A stretch of 64,000 bases of DNA from Vibrio chagasii (GTDB taxonomy: Bacteria > Pseudomonadota > Gammaproteobacteria > Enterobacterales > Vibrionaceae), in NCBI GenBank assembly GCA_041879415.1, contig CP090851.1, positions 186,001 to 250,000 of the forward strand, given 5' to 3'. This document shows positions 27,957 to 37,286 of this stretch, piece after piece (within the stretch, counting starts at the first letter, position 1; the number at the start of each line of letters is the position of its first letter). A program made the translations under genes and the position numbers. The notes below the pieces were generated by a model. It did not search any database. It had not been told where the DNA came from and saw only the letters and a program-made list of their open reading frames with translations.

Positions 27957-28698
27957 GAGTCAGGTTTTCCTACTGTTTTTATTGTCCGTTGTATTTGGCT
28001 TAGCTGCAGTATTTTTCGCTAAGCAATGGATGGACGATCAAGTTCAACCGACTGTTGAGGTCGAAAAGGTTGAACGTCACCCTGTTGTCGTAGCGTCTCA
28101 AGAGATCGAAGCAGGAACCGTAATCGAAGAGCAGTTCTTAACAACCAAGTTAATGGAAGTTGATTGGATCAATGAAAATAACTATTCGGATAAGGAAGAG
28201 CTTATCGGAAAGGTGGTTGCTAACACTATTTATGCTGGAGAAGTGCTTCATAAGCTGCGCTTTACGGTTCCAGGTGAAGGCTCCACGCTAGCGGCGCTCA
28301 TACCAGAAAATAAGCGCGCGGTAACGATTCGAGTAGATGATGTTATTGGTGTGGCGGGGTTCTTACTGCCGGGTAATAAGGTCGATATCTTGAATACCGT
28401 TTCTTATGGGAAAAACTCGGCGTCGACGCAAACCGTGTTGAAAGACATAAAAGTATTAGCGGTCGACCAAACTGCCAGAACTAAAGAAAACAGTCCCATT
28501 ATTGTTCGTGCGGTGACCCTTGAGGTAACGCCCAAAGATGCAGAAAAGCTTCTAACGGCTAAAAGCAAAGGCAGTATTCAGCTTACTTTGAGAAACCCAC
28601 ACGAGGTAGAGAAAAAAGTGGTTCGTCGATATGTGCCTAGACCAAGCGTGACCATTATCAAGGGTACAGAAACCTCCAACGTTCGCGTTAAGGATTGA
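27949..28698 (+). CDS. rcpC: RcpC/CpaB pilus assembly protein
   Basis: The 249-residue protein has a single N-terminal membrane helix (VFLLFLLSVVFGLAAVFFA) followed by a SAF domain (about residues 45-115, from HPVVVASQEIEAGTVIEEQFL) and a second beta-rich segment (RAVTIRVDDVIGVAGFLLPGNKVDIL). RcpC/CpaB is a periplasmic partner of the Tad secretin. The ATG at 27949 overlaps the end of the AAA ATPase gene and has GAGGA at suitable distance. Confidence 0.9.
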   Translation: MNKSQVFLLFLLSVVFGLAAVFFAKQWMDDQVQPTVEVEKVERHPVVVASQEIEAGTVIEEQFLTTKLMEVDWINENNYSDKEELIGKVVANTIYAGEVLHKLRFTVPGEGSTLAALIPENKRAVTIRVDDVIGVAGFLLPGNKVDILNTVSYGKNSASTQTVLKDIKVLAVDQTARTKENSPIIVRAVTLEVTPKDAEKLLTAKSKGSIQLTLRNPHEVEKKVVRRYVPRPSVTIIKGTETSNVRVKD

Positions 28699-28706
28699 GG
28701 TGAGTT

Positions 28707-30164
28707 ATGAAAACAATAATAACGTGTATTTTTAGCCTGATTTGCTTTTCTACGGCCAGTTTTGCTGCATTGCAAACGGGAAAAACAGTTACGGTGCCTC
28801 ACCATAAATCTACTCATGTGGTGCTTTCTGGGAAGGCGAGCAAGGTTTCCCTTGGTGATCCAGAGGTATTGGACATCGTCATTTTGAAATCTAACGAAGT
28901 CTTTTTAATCGGTAAGAAGTTAGGTGCGACCAACCTGATGGCGTGGGACGCTCGAGGTCAGTTGATTGAGTCGATCAATATTGAGGTCACGCATGATCTT
29001 AATAGTTTGAAAGCCAAGCTGTATGAGTTTCTTCCTGACGAAACGATTGAGGTGCACAGCGCACAGAATCGCTTGTTGTTGAGTGGGCAAATTAGCAATC
29101 AACAGAAGATGAATGTAGCGATGAGAATTGCTGAAACCTATGCCGCAGGGCAGGCTGCTGACGAAACTAAAGAGAGTGGTAGTGAGCAAGCCGCAGCGAC
29201 AGGGGTGATCAATTTGATGTCGATCGGTGGTGCTCAGCAAGTGATGTTAGAGGTTACGGTTGCCGAGGTTCAGCGTAGTCTGGTGAGAAAGTTTGATGCC
29301 AATTTCCACTTCTTCCAAACCAGCGGCTCTAATTTTTCATGGGGTGGTGCATCGGTACCAGCCGGTGTATTAGGTGCCACGCCAATCTTTGATATTCCAA
29401 CTTCAACCGATTACGGGATTTTAGGTTCCTTTATCGACAGTAATACCTTGTTTACCTTCGCACTTGATGTCGCAAAGCAGAACGGCGTCGCTAAAGTGTT
29501 GGCAGAACCTAATCTGACGGCTTTGAGCGGCTCAAAAGCCGAGTTCTTAGCGGGTGGTGAGTTCCCAATCCCTGTTCCGGATGACGATGGTATTACCATT
29601 GAATATAAAGAATATGGGGTAGGTTTGAAGTTTATTCCTACTGTACTTAGTGACCAGAAAATTAACCTAAACCTCGCTGTTGATGTGAGTGAAATCGCGA
29701 ATAGCAGCTCACTAACGATTGATCCTGGTACCACCAATGCGACTTACTTTATCCCACCAATCACACGTCGTAGTGCTTCTTCAACACTTGAGCTTGCTGA
29801 TGGACAAACCATCGGTATCGCAGGGCTATTGAGCGAGAATGTTCGAGATGTGAGCAACAAAATGCCAGGTATTGGTGAAGTGCCGATCTTGGGCCAACTA
29901 TTTAACAGCCAAGAGTATGTTTCTGGTGAAACTGAGCTGGTTATTCTTGTTACTCCTAGACTCGCTAAACCCGTAGACAGAAGCAAAGTGACACTGCCAA
30001 CAGATGCGTTTGTCGATCCTAATGATTTGGAATACTACTTGTTAGGTCGAAGCGCATACATTGCGGAGCCTTCTAATTCTGAAGACAACAGTAGTGCTAG
30101 TGCAGCCAAAGATATCACGCCAACCGATGGTGGTAGTGAAGGCTCATTTGGTCATGACTTGTAA
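28707..30164 (+). CDS. rcpA: RcpA/CpaC outer-membrane secretin
   Basis: The 485-residue protein starts with a signal peptide (cleaved near ...STASFA, residue 20). It has the pilus-assembly N-domain (VPHHKSTHVVLSGKASKVSLGDPEV), a BON-like segment and the secretin core from about residue 240 (VAKVLAEPNLTALSGSKAEFLAGGEFPIP, later GEVPILGQLFNS and ELVILVTPRL). It should form the outer-membrane channel for the Flp pilus. The last 40 residues are Ser/Asp-rich. It lies 8 bases after rcpC. Confidence 0.94.
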   Translation: MKTIITCIFSLICFSTASFAALQTGKTVTVPHHKSTHVVLSGKASKVSLGDPEVLDIVILKSNEVFLIGKKLGATNLMAWDARGQLIESINIEVTHDLNSLKAKLYEFLPDETIEVHSAQNRLLLSGQISNQQKMNVAMRIAETYAAGQAADETKESGSEQAAATGVINLMSIGGAQQVMLEVTVAEVQRSLVRKFDANFHFFQTSGSNFSWGGASVPAGVLGATPIFDIPTSTDYGILGSFIDSNTLFTFALDVAKQNGVAKVLAEPNLTALSGSKAEFLAGGEFPIPVPDDDGITIEYKEYGVGLKFIPTVLSDQKINLNLAVDVSEIANSSSLTIDPGTTNATYFIPPITRRSASSTLELADGQTIGIAGLLSENVRDVSNKMPGIGEVPILGQLFNSQEYVSGETELVILVTPRLAKPVDRSKVTLPTDAFVDPNDLEYYLLGRSAYIAEPSNSEDNSSASAAKDITPTDGGSEGSFGHDL

Positions 30165-30174
30165 GGAGATAGAT

Positions 30175-30423
30175 ATGATTAGAACAATGATGGTCTTTCT
30201 CACATTGGCATTAGTGGGTTGTGCCAATGACGCTAGGTTAGGGCAGTCGGTTGCTCAGTTGAAGATGGAACAAACATACAACCCGAATGCGACTCAAGAG
30301 AACCTGCAGGTGTTACCTGATGGTACCGGTGAGCGCATGCAAGCGGGTTACGACGCCTATGTGGGTAAAGGTGATGAGGACCTTACCGGTAATAATAGTC
30401 AGGTCCTACAAAGCTTTAATTAG
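30175..30423 (+). CDS. small tad-locus lipoprotein
   Basis: The 82-residue product has a lipoprotein signal with lipobox ALVGC (Cys at about residue 17), followed by a hydrophilic stretch and no recognisable domain. Because it immediately follows the secretin gene it may be a secretin-associated factor, occupying the position of RcpB in other tad loci, but no sequence similarity to RcpB is claimed. The ATG at 30175 is set by the AAGGAG ribosome binding site overlapping the rcpA stop. Confidence 0.75.
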   Translation: MIRTMMVFLTLALVGCANDARLGQSVAQLKMEQTYNPNATQENLQVLPDGTGERMQAGYDAYVGKGDEDLTGNNSQVLQSFN

Positions 30424-30437
30424 TTTGGAGGTACTTT

Positions 30438-31703
30438 ATGTTGTATCAAGTATCGAGAAATCCGAAAAAACAGAGTGGTTTGGTTGTCATCTTTGTGACA
30501 GTCGCATTGCTAGCTTTCCTTGCTGTCTCTGCTTTGGCTGTAGATATAAACCATATGTTGGTGAATAAGACACGATTACAGAATGCGGTTGATTCGGCTG
30601 CGTTAGCTGCAGCGACGATCTTAGATAATAGTAAAGATCAAGCGGCGGTGTCAGCTGAGGTGGCCTCAACATTAAATGCAATGGCTGGTGCTACCGGTAA
30701 TCATGAATTTGACTTTTCGACAGCAGTCATCTCAGTTGAATACTCCAATGATCCTCAAGACTTTTCGGGGACGCCAACATTTGGAGCTGATGATGACGTT
30801 TATGTGCGAGTTAACGTTAGTTCATTGGATATGGATGAATTTTTTATTCAGATGTTTGGTTTGACTAAGAGTGTTTCTGCAACTGCAGTCGCGGGGCCTA
30901 GCTCTGGGCAACAAGTCGTCAATAACATTGTTCCTATAGGGGTGTGTATTGGTGATGGAACTTCAGACAATGATATTGATGAAGATGGCTACCATGATTC
31001 AACTGGCGAAGAGATTAGCAATGTTTTCGGCTACGAAGTGGGTAGTGTTCAGGCTCTGAAAGTAGGAGATAAAAAACTATCTCAAATGGGGAACGGTAAT
31101 TATCACTTGCTCGACTTTGGTTCGGGCGGTAGCACAGTCAAAGAAGCGCTGGCTGGTTATTACGATTACTCCGTAACGATTGGTGATGATGTGACAACGA
31201 AGCCCGGTGGGACGGTAGGCCCAACTGCGGATGGCTTAAATACTCGTTTTGGTGATTATGGCGGTGGTTTGTCGGACTCCGATTATCCATCGGATTATGT
31301 AACCACGGAGCCTACATCGAAAATCACCATAGACAGTAAAACGGGTGATATCGATTTTGATGGTTCTTATACCTACGCCCAATATCAAGCAGACACTAAC
31401 GCTTGCATTAAAAATAACGGAACTGGTTGCGCTGCGGATGGTGTTGCATGGCGACGAATCTTACCCATTCCTATGGTGGACTGTTCTGGCAAGAGCGGTG
31501 GGGTGACCAATTTTACCGTGCAAAAAATTGGGTGCTTTTTCTTGTTACAAAAAGCGCCTACCAATAACTCGGGAACACCTGCTGTGTTTGGTGAATTTAT
31601 TCATTCTTGCAGCGTTGCTGGCGGAGCGAGTGGCTCTGAATCTTCAACCGAAGGTCCTTATAAAATTGTCTTATACAAGGACCCTGATGGAGGAGGCTCA
31701 TAG
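30438..31703 (+). CDS. TadG-like pilus assembly protein with Asp-rich loop
   Basis: The 421-residue protein has the Tad N-terminal pattern: basic start, SGLVVIFVTVALLAFLAVSALAVD helix, then NKTRLQNAVDSAALAAATIL. A long Gly/Asp/Ser-rich extracytoplasmic region follows, including DGTSDNDIDEDGYHD, which resembles a calcium-binding loop, and several cysteines (ACIKNNGTGC, DCSGKSGG). No vWA motif is present, unlike the TadG of the first block. GGAGG precedes the start. Confidence 0.75.
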   Translation: MLYQVSRNPKKQSGLVVIFVTVALLAFLAVSALAVDINHMLVNKTRLQNAVDSAALAAATILDNSKDQAAVSAEVASTLNAMAGATGNHEFDFSTAVISVEYSNDPQDFSGTPTFGADDDVYVRVNVSSLDMDEFFIQMFGLTKSVSATAVAGPSSGQQVVNNIVPIGVCIGDGTSDNDIDEDGYHDSTGEEISNVFGYEVGSVQALKVGDKKLSQMGNGNYHLLDFGSGGSTVKEALAGYYDYSVTIGDDVTTKPGGTVGPTADGLNTRFGDYGGGLSDSDYPSDYVTTEPTSKITIDSKTGDIDFDGSYTYAQYQADTNACIKNNGTGCAADGVAWRRILPIPMVDCSGKSGGVTNFTVQKIGCFFLLQKAPTNNSGTPAVFGEFIHSCSVAGGASGSESSTEGPYKIVLYKDPDGGGS

Positions 31704-31705
31704 TT

Positions 31706-32134
31706 ATGAGTATTCAATCATCTAAACAAAAAGGGCTTGCTGCGATTGAAATGATGATCGCTATGCCAGTACTTCTTTTTTTCTTGGTGTTGGTGTTGGA
31801 GCTAGGAAATATTTTAATCCACTACAACGTGATCGCTAAGTCTGTGCAAAACGGCGCTCGTTATGCAGTGAGTGAGGTGTATGGAACGACTGGTGGCTCT
31901 GTAGCACCGACTTCGGAAATTCAGAACATTGTGGTTTATGGGAAAAGTACGGCTGGTACAGCGATTCTCTCAAACCTCTCAACATCCGACGTTATTGTGA
32001 ATGCTCCTACCGTCGACAGTTATGTAAGAGTCACTGTTAATTATGAATACGTGCCTCACTTTTTATCTATTCCATTTTCGTCAGAGAGCTTCTCTATGCC
32101 TATGAGCGTCTCTTCTGTGATGAGGGTGTTCTGA
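31706..32134 (+). CDS. tadE: TadE-like minor pilin
   Basis: The 142-residue prepilin has KGLAAIEMMIAMPVLLFFLVLVLELGN (cleavage at Gly, Glu at +5) and a conserved IAKSVQNGARYAVSEVYG segment typical of TadE. It begins 2 bases after the TadG-like gene and shares one base with the next gene (stop/start overlap TGATG), which implies translational coupling. Confidence 0.85.
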   Translation: MSIQSSKQKGLAAIEMMIAMPVLLFFLVLVLELGNILIHYNVIAKSVQNGARYAVSEVYGTTGGSVAPTSEIQNIVVYGKSTAGTAILSNLSTSDVIVNAPTVDSYVRVTVNYEYVPHFLSIPFSSESFSMPMSVSSVMRVF

Positions 32135-32634
32135 TGAAACAGCTCAGGAAACATAAAGGCTTAGCGATTATTGAGTTCACGATTGTTTCTTGGCTGGTGT
32201 TTTTACTTATTTTTTTAATTTTAGCTCTGGGTGCTTATGTTTTCTCGCTACAGGTGGTGAATGAAGCAACAAGAAAAGCCGCGAGATTAGCCTCCGTTTG
32301 TTATGTGTTGGATCGAGATAATATAGCGGGGATTGTCGTCGAAGATATCCCAATATTAGGTTTCAGTGACAGCAACTTAGAGGTGGCATATTTAGATGCA
32401 GCGGGTGCGGAAATTACTTCCAACTTAGAGGCAAACTTGAGTGCTATTAAGTTTGTGAGAGCAAAGGCTACAGGTTACGGCATTCAATTGATTAGCAACC
32501 TAAGTTTTTTGGGCACAAATGGCTTTCTTTCTGCCCCTGCATTCGAAACGATCTTACCAGCTGAAAATTTAGGTGTGATAAGAGCTGAAACCAATACTAG
32601 GACAAGGTGTCCGGAACAAGTACAGGGTGGGTAA
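32134..32634 (+). CDS. tadF: TadF-like minor pilin
   Basis: The 166-residue protein carries KGLAIIEFTIVSWLVFLLIFLILALG, with the prepilin Gly cleavage and Glu +5, followed by QVVNEATRKAARLASVCYV. It resembles TadE/TadF pseudopilins. The name tadF is given by order after tadE. Its start overlaps the tadE stop by one base. Confidence 0.75.
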   Translation: MKQLRKHKGLAIIEFTIVSWLVFLLIFLILALGAYVFSLQVVNEATRKAARLASVCYVLDRDNIAGIVVEDIPILGFSDSNLEVAYLDAAGAEITSNLEANLSAIKFVRAKATGYGIQLISNLSFLGTNGFLSAPAFETILPAENLGVIRAETNTRTRCPEQVQGG

Positions 32635-32635
32635 C

Positions 32636-33850
32636 ATGGGCGAAGCAATTGATATTTTACCTAATGAAGACGATGCAATTCGCCTTAAGACGAACTTGAA
32701 TGTCTGGCTCATCTATAACAATGAGCATTTTCATGTCCATATGAGACAGCAGTTGAAGCGCTGCCGAAATGTACATATTGACTCCTTTTCGCTGCTAGGT
32801 ATGACGGAAGAGTATCTGAAAAATTTAGATGCACCTGACCTTATTTTTGTTGAAGCGAGTGGGGGTTGGGCTCAGAAAATGGTCGATCTGCAAAGTTATA
32901 ATTTGCAGTTAGAAGAGCATGACTTGTCTTTGGTTGTATTTGGTGATGAAAGTGACAATGGTTCATTGAAAATCGCATTAAGACTTGGTGCGTCGGACTT
33001 TCTATCTCATGACATTTCAATTTCTGGATTATTGCCGCTACTTAAGAAAACCGCAGCTGAAAAAATTGAAAACTCGAGCTACGGTGAAGTCTTCCTGTTT
33101 ATTAACACCAAGGGGGGCATGGGGGCGACAACATTAGCCTTGAATACCGCTGTTGAAATCGCGAGTTATCATCCAGACGATGTCCTTTTGCTGGATATTG
33201 ACCTCCAATTTGGCGTTATCCCTGAATATTTGAACCTTTCCCCTAGTTACAGCATTTCAGATGCAATCGACACATCTAATGATTTAGATGAGATGTCTTT
33301 GAGTAGTTTAGTGAATAAGCATACTTCAGGGTTACACATCTTAAGCTTCAAACATGAAAATAACGCGGATGACTATGAGCATGCTCAGAAAATAGGCAAG
33401 CTGCTACCCGTGTTACGCCGTTTCTACCGTTACATCATTATCGATTTCTCGCGAGGCTTAGATCATATCTTCGCATCGGCGATCTCACCTGCCACTAAGG
33501 TGTTGCTCGTTACTCAGCAAACTTTAGTGTCTGTCAAAAACAGTAACCGTTTAATAAGAACGCTTAAGTTCGAATACGGCTTACAACAAGACTCGATTGA
33601 GATCATCGTTAATCGTTACGAGAAGCGACAAACCATCAAATTATCAGATATAGAACAAACCGTTGGCAAGCACGATATTCATGTCATGCCTAATGATTTT
33701 AAGGTGGCATTGGAAAGTGCCAACCTTGGTCTGCCTTTAGTGGAATCGAAGAAGAAAAGCTCTATCACACGCTCGATCATTGACTTGTCTCATATTCTTT
33801 CTCCACCAGAGCAGGAAGAGAAGAGTTGGCTCAAAAAGATATTTTCATAG
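32636..33850 (+). CDS. tadZ: TadZ/CpaE localisation ATPase
   Basis: The ~404-residue protein has an N-terminal receiver-like domain lacking a clear phosphoacceptor pattern and a C-terminal ParA/MinD-type ATPase with the deviant Walker A NTKGGMGATTLALN (about residue 160). TadZ places the Tad machine at its cell site. The ATG at 32636 is used because it directly follows a GGGTGGG-type purine stretch and gives MGEAIDIL; a start 9 bases upstream is possible. Confidence 0.88.
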   Translation: MGEAIDILPNEDDAIRLKTNLNVWLIYNNEHFHVHMRQQLKRCRNVHIDSFSLLGMTEEYLKNLDAPDLIFVEASGGWAQKMVDLQSYNLQLEEHDLSLVVFGDESDNGSLKIALRLGASDFLSHDISISGLLPLLKKTAAEKIENSSYGEVFLFINTKGGMGATTLALNTAVEIASYHPDDVLLLDIDLQFGVIPEYLNLSPSYSISDAIDTSNDLDEMSLSSLVNKHTSGLHILSFKHENNADDYEHAQKIGKLLPVLRRFYRYIIIDFSRGLDHIFASAISPATKVLLVTQQTLVSVKNSNRLIRTLKFEYGLQQDSIEIIVNRYEKRQTIKLSDIEQTVGKHDIHVMPNDFKVALESANLGLPLVESKKKSSITRSIIDLSHILSPPEQEEKSWLKKIFS

Positions 33851-33883
33851 GCTGTTTGTTCAAAGCATAGGTGAGGGATCGTT

Positions 33884-35335
33884 ATGTTCTTTAAACGAAA
33901 AAATATAAACCCAGAGTTTGAAAAAAAAGTAGAACAATTTTCGCAGCAAGAGAGCGAGAACGTCACCAGCTTTCCTAAAGGTGCCACGAATGAGCCTCAG
34001 GTTCATAAAGGGCTAGATGCTAATGAAGAGCAAGAAAAATCGGTCAATGAAGCTAAGAAAGTTTTAGAACAAGAGCTTTCTATCAAGCATTACTTCCATA
34101 AGCAATTACTCGAAACTCTCGATCTTGGTTTGCTTTCTAGTCTAGATAAAGAGCGTGCGAAAGTAGATCTGCATGAAGCGATCGTTCAGTTAATGGCTGA
34201 AGATCAAAGCCATGCTTTGAGTGCTGAAGGTCGAAAAAGAGTGATTAAGCAAATTGAGGATGAAGTGTTTGGTTTGGGGCCATTAGAGCCATTACTAGCG
34301 GACAAAACGGTATCGGATATTCTGGTTAACGGACCGAAGAATGTATTTGTCGAACGTGGCGGCAAGCTTGAAAAAACACCTTATACCTTTTTAGATGACC
34401 GACACCTCAGAAACATCATTGACCGTATTGTTAGCCAGGTGGGGCGTCGAATCGATGAAGCATCACCTATGGTGGATGCCCGTTTAGCTGATGGCTCAAG
34501 GGTAAACGCCATTATTCCTCCTTTGGCTTTAGATGGTCCATCGGTGTCCATTAGACGATTTGCTGTCGACAGTCTGACTATGGATAACTTGTTGCAATAT
34601 AAGTCAGCTTCTCCGCAGATGGCTAAATTCGTTGAGGCTGCTGTAAAGGGTGAGCTTAATATCTTGATTTCAGGTGGTACCGGTTCGGGTAAGACAACCA
34701 CATTGAATATATTTTCAGGCTTTATTCCCCGTGACCAACGAATCATCACCATTGAAGATTCAGCCGAACTTCAACTCCAACAACCTCATGTAATTCGTCT
34801 AGAAACGCGTCCTGCGAACTTAGAAGGTAAAGGGGAGATCAGTCAGCGAGAACTCGTTAAAAATACCCTGCGTATGCGACCAGACCGCATTGTAGTGGGG
34901 GAGGTTCGTGGTAGCGAAGCGGTCGATATGTTGGCAGCAATGAATACGGGCCATGATGGCTCACTTGCGACAATACACGCGAATACCCCTCGTGATGCCT
35001 TAAGCCGAGTTGAGAACATGTTCTCAATGGCTGGGTGGAATATTTCGACTAAAAACTTAAGAGCACAGATTGCTTCAGCGATTCACCTCGTGGTGCAGAT
35101 GGAGAGGCAAGAAGATGGTAAGCGCCGTATGGTCAGTATCCAAGAGATCAATGGCATGGAAGGCGAAGTGATCACCATGTCGGAAATTTTTCGATTCCAG
35201 CGTCAAGGGGTCGATGAGAACGGCAATATATTAGGTTATTACACGGCAACAGGGGTGGTTCCTCAGGCTCATGACCAGTTAGTTAAGCGTGGTCTCGACC
35301 TGCCATTTGAACTCTTTGCTGAGTCACATAGTTGA
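33884..35335 (+). CDS. tadA: TadA/CpaF pilus assembly ATPase
   Basis: The 483-residue secretion ATPase of the VirB11/GspE superfamily has Walker A GGTGSGKT at 264-271, the Asp box in ITIEDSAELQL, and Walker B/His box in MRPDRIVVGEVRGSEAVDML and GSLATIHANTPRDALSR. It energises Flp pilus assembly at the cytoplasmic face with TadB and TadC. GAGGG lies upstream of the start. It is the best-conserved marker of the locus. Confidence 0.96.
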   Translation: MFFKRKNINPEFEKKVEQFSQQESENVTSFPKGATNEPQVHKGLDANEEQEKSVNEAKKVLEQELSIKHYFHKQLLETLDLGLLSSLDKERAKVDLHEAIVQLMAEDQSHALSAEGRKRVIKQIEDEVFGLGPLEPLLADKTVSDILVNGPKNVFVERGGKLEKTPYTFLDDRHLRNIIDRIVSQVGRRIDEASPMVDARLADGSRVNAIIPPLALDGPSVSIRRFAVDSLTMDNLLQYKSASPQMAKFVEAAVKGELNILISGGTGSGKTTTLNIFSGFIPRDQRIITIEDSAELQLQQPHVIRLETRPANLEGKGEISQRELVKNTLRMRPDRIVVGEVRGSEAVDMLAAMNTGHDGSLATIHANTPRDALSRVENMFSMAGWNISTKNLRAQIASAIHLVVQMERQEDGKRRMVSIQEINGMEGEVITMSEIFRFQRQGVDENGNILGYYTATGVVPQAHDQLVKRGLDLPFELFAESHS

Positions 35336-35345
35336 GGTGTGGATT

Positions 35346-36311
35346 ATGGATAACGTAACTGTCTCTTTGGTCCTGTTATTTGTCGCGGTGTTATTTATCT
35401 CGCAAGCCTTGCTACTGCCCGCTGCCGGGAAAAAAGCCAAACACAAAGAGCTAACTCGACGTTTAAAAGAGACACAAAGAAATATTGATGAAGAGAGTTT
35501 GTCGCTCCTTAAAGAGCACTACAACAAAGAGCTCTCTCCATTTGATCGAAAACTCATTGTCATTCCTTTTCTGGCTGATTTAAAGCGCATGCTTGAGTTA
35601 GCTGGTTTCAAGATCACCTTAAGCCGCTTCCTATTTATCGTCTTTCTTTGCGGTACTTTATTAGCCTTGATCGCTTTGGTGCTCAATCAAGTGTGGTTCA
35701 TTTGTGTAGCGGCTTTTGTCTTTGCTTGGGTAGTGGCGTACCTGTTTGTCCAAAATCGAGTGACATACAGAATGGCACGTTTTGAGGAGCAGCTTCCCGA
35801 AGCTCTAGACATCATCAGAAGGGCTTTACAGGCTGGTCAGCCACTAGTTCAGTCGTTCAATGAGGTGGGTGAAGAGATGCCGGAGCCTATTGGCGTTGAG
35901 TTCAAGAACACCTATAACCTACTTAACTATGGTTACGATTTAAGACTCGCGATTATGCAGATGACTGAGCGTGTTCCAACGGTTTCCATGTTGGCTTTCT
36001 CTAGTGCCGTGATGCTACAGAAAGAGACAGGGGGTAACCTCTCAGAGAACCTGCAAAAAGTGTCTGAAGTACTAAGAGCTCGCTTTAAATTAGAAAGAAA
36101 AATTAAAACGCTCTCAGCGGAGAGTCGTTTGTCCGCTTGGATATTGACTCTTTCTCCATTTGCTCTGTTTTTCGGCCTGAAATTCGTTAACCCCGAATAC
36201 ATAGAGCCCTTGTACAGTGACCCAAGAGGAATCTCGATGGTCAGTATTGGCGTTATCTTGCTGGCTATAGGGGCATTGTGGATAAGAAAAATAATAAATA
36301 TCGAGATATAG
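35346..36311 (+). CDS. tadB: TadB inner-membrane platform protein
   Basis: The 321-residue polytopic protein carries the GspF-type domain (FEEQLPEALDIIRRALQAGQPLVQSF, then GGNLSENLQKVSEVLRAR) with an N-terminal helix, a central helical pair and two C-terminal helices. TadB and TadC form the inner-membrane platform. The ATG at 35346, 10 bases after the tadA stop, is preferred over an upstream in-frame start overlapping tadA. Confidence 0.93.
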   Translation: MDNVTVSLVLLFVAVLFISQALLLPAAGKKAKHKELTRRLKETQRNIDEESLSLLKEHYNKELSPFDRKLIVIPFLADLKRMLELAGFKITLSRFLFIVFLCGTLLALIALVLNQVWFICVAAFVFAWVVAYLFVQNRVTYRMARFEEQLPEALDIIRRALQAGQPLVQSFNEVGEEMPEPIGVEFKNTYNLLNYGYDLRLAIMQMTERVPTVSMLAFSSAVMLQKETGGNLSENLQKVSEVLRARFKLERKIKTLSAESRLSAWILTLSPFALFFGLKFVNPEYIEPLYSDPRGISMVSIGVILLAIGALWIRKIINIEI

Positions 36312-36314
36312 ATT

Positions 36315-37286
36315 ATGGAATTCTTAGATTTAGAAGTATGGAAGCAAGCGCTCTCGGAGTTTGGTATTAGTAGTCAAACCTTTCTTTACGGGATGATTTT
36401 GCTGACCACGATGCTACTCACGTTCACCTTGGGTTTTCTTTTTGTTGGCGCACGATCGCCGCTCGATAAAAAGTTGAAACAGATTGCTGGTGGTAACAAC
36501 GCAAGCTCTCGTAAGCCTTATGACTTTGCCAACACTTTAGAGTCACTAACGCCATTTATTGGACGAGGGAACCAAAAGGATAATGAAACCTATTCAGAAA
36601 AATTGATGCATGCTGGGTACCATGAAAAAAGCGCGCTTTCAGTGTTTTATGCGCTGAAAATACTGTCGATGCTTATTGGGTTTGTTTGTGCATTCGTGGT
36701 GTTTTACTTATCTATTGGTGGCAGCTACAACAACCTATTGATAATAACTTGTATCTTTGTCGGTACTTTCTTACCTAATTTCTTATTGAATAAAATGCAA
36801 AAGGAGCGACAGAGAAAAATTAGAAACGGAGTGCCTGACGCGCTCGATCTCTTGGTGGTTTGTACTGAATCGGGGCTTGGTTTTAACGCTGCATTAGGGC
36901 GAGTCGCTAACGAGTTATACATATCACAACCAGAGTTAGCCGACGAGCTAGATACGGTATGTGCCAAGATTCAGGCGGGTGTCACCATGCCTGATGCACT
37001 CACTCAACTGGTTGAGCGGACAGGGCTACATGAACTAGAAGGGTTAGTTTCTTTACTATCTCATGCCTCTCGAATGGGGGGAAGCCTAGCGCAAACCTTG
37101 CGTGACTATACTGACGATTTTCGAGATAAACGCCAACAAGCGGCTGAAGAGATTGCCGCCAAAATACCCACTAAGATGCTGTTTCCTATGTTGTTATTTA
37201 TTTGGCCCTGTTTCTTTATTGTTGCCCTAGGGCCAGGGATGATGATTGTTATGGACGCATTAAGTGCGCCAGGAGTAGGTTTATGA
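36315..37286 (+). CDS. tadC: TadC inner-membrane platform protein
   Basis: The 323-residue protein is the second GspF-type platform subunit (RNGVPDALDLLVVCTESGLGFNAALGRV; SRMGGSLAQTLRDYTDDFRDKRQQAAEEIAAKIPTKMLFPMLLFIWPCFF) with membrane helices at the N-terminus, centre and C-terminus. It begins 4 bases after tadB and its stop overlaps the start of tadD by four bases. Confidence 0.93.
   Translation: MEFLDLEVWKQALSEFGISSQTFLYGMILLTTMLLTFTLGFLFVGARSPLDKKLKQIAGGNNASSRKPYDFANTLESLTPFIGRGNQKDNETYSEKLMHAGYHEKSALSVFYALKILSMLIGFVCAFVVFYLSIGGSYNNLLIITCIFVGTFLPNFLLNKMQKERQRKIRNGVPDALDLLVVCTESGLGFNAALGRVANELYISQPELADELDTVCAKIQAGVTMPDALTQLVERTGLHELEGLVSLLSHASRMGGSLAQTLRDYTDDFRDKRQQAAEEIAAKIPTKMLFPMLLFIWPCFFIVALGPGMMIVMDALSAPGVGL

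Noticed and set aside
30061..30174. Upstream extension of the small lipoprotein gene
   Set aside because: It would overlap the secretin gene and bury the lipoprotein signal; the AAGGAG site supports the start at 30175.
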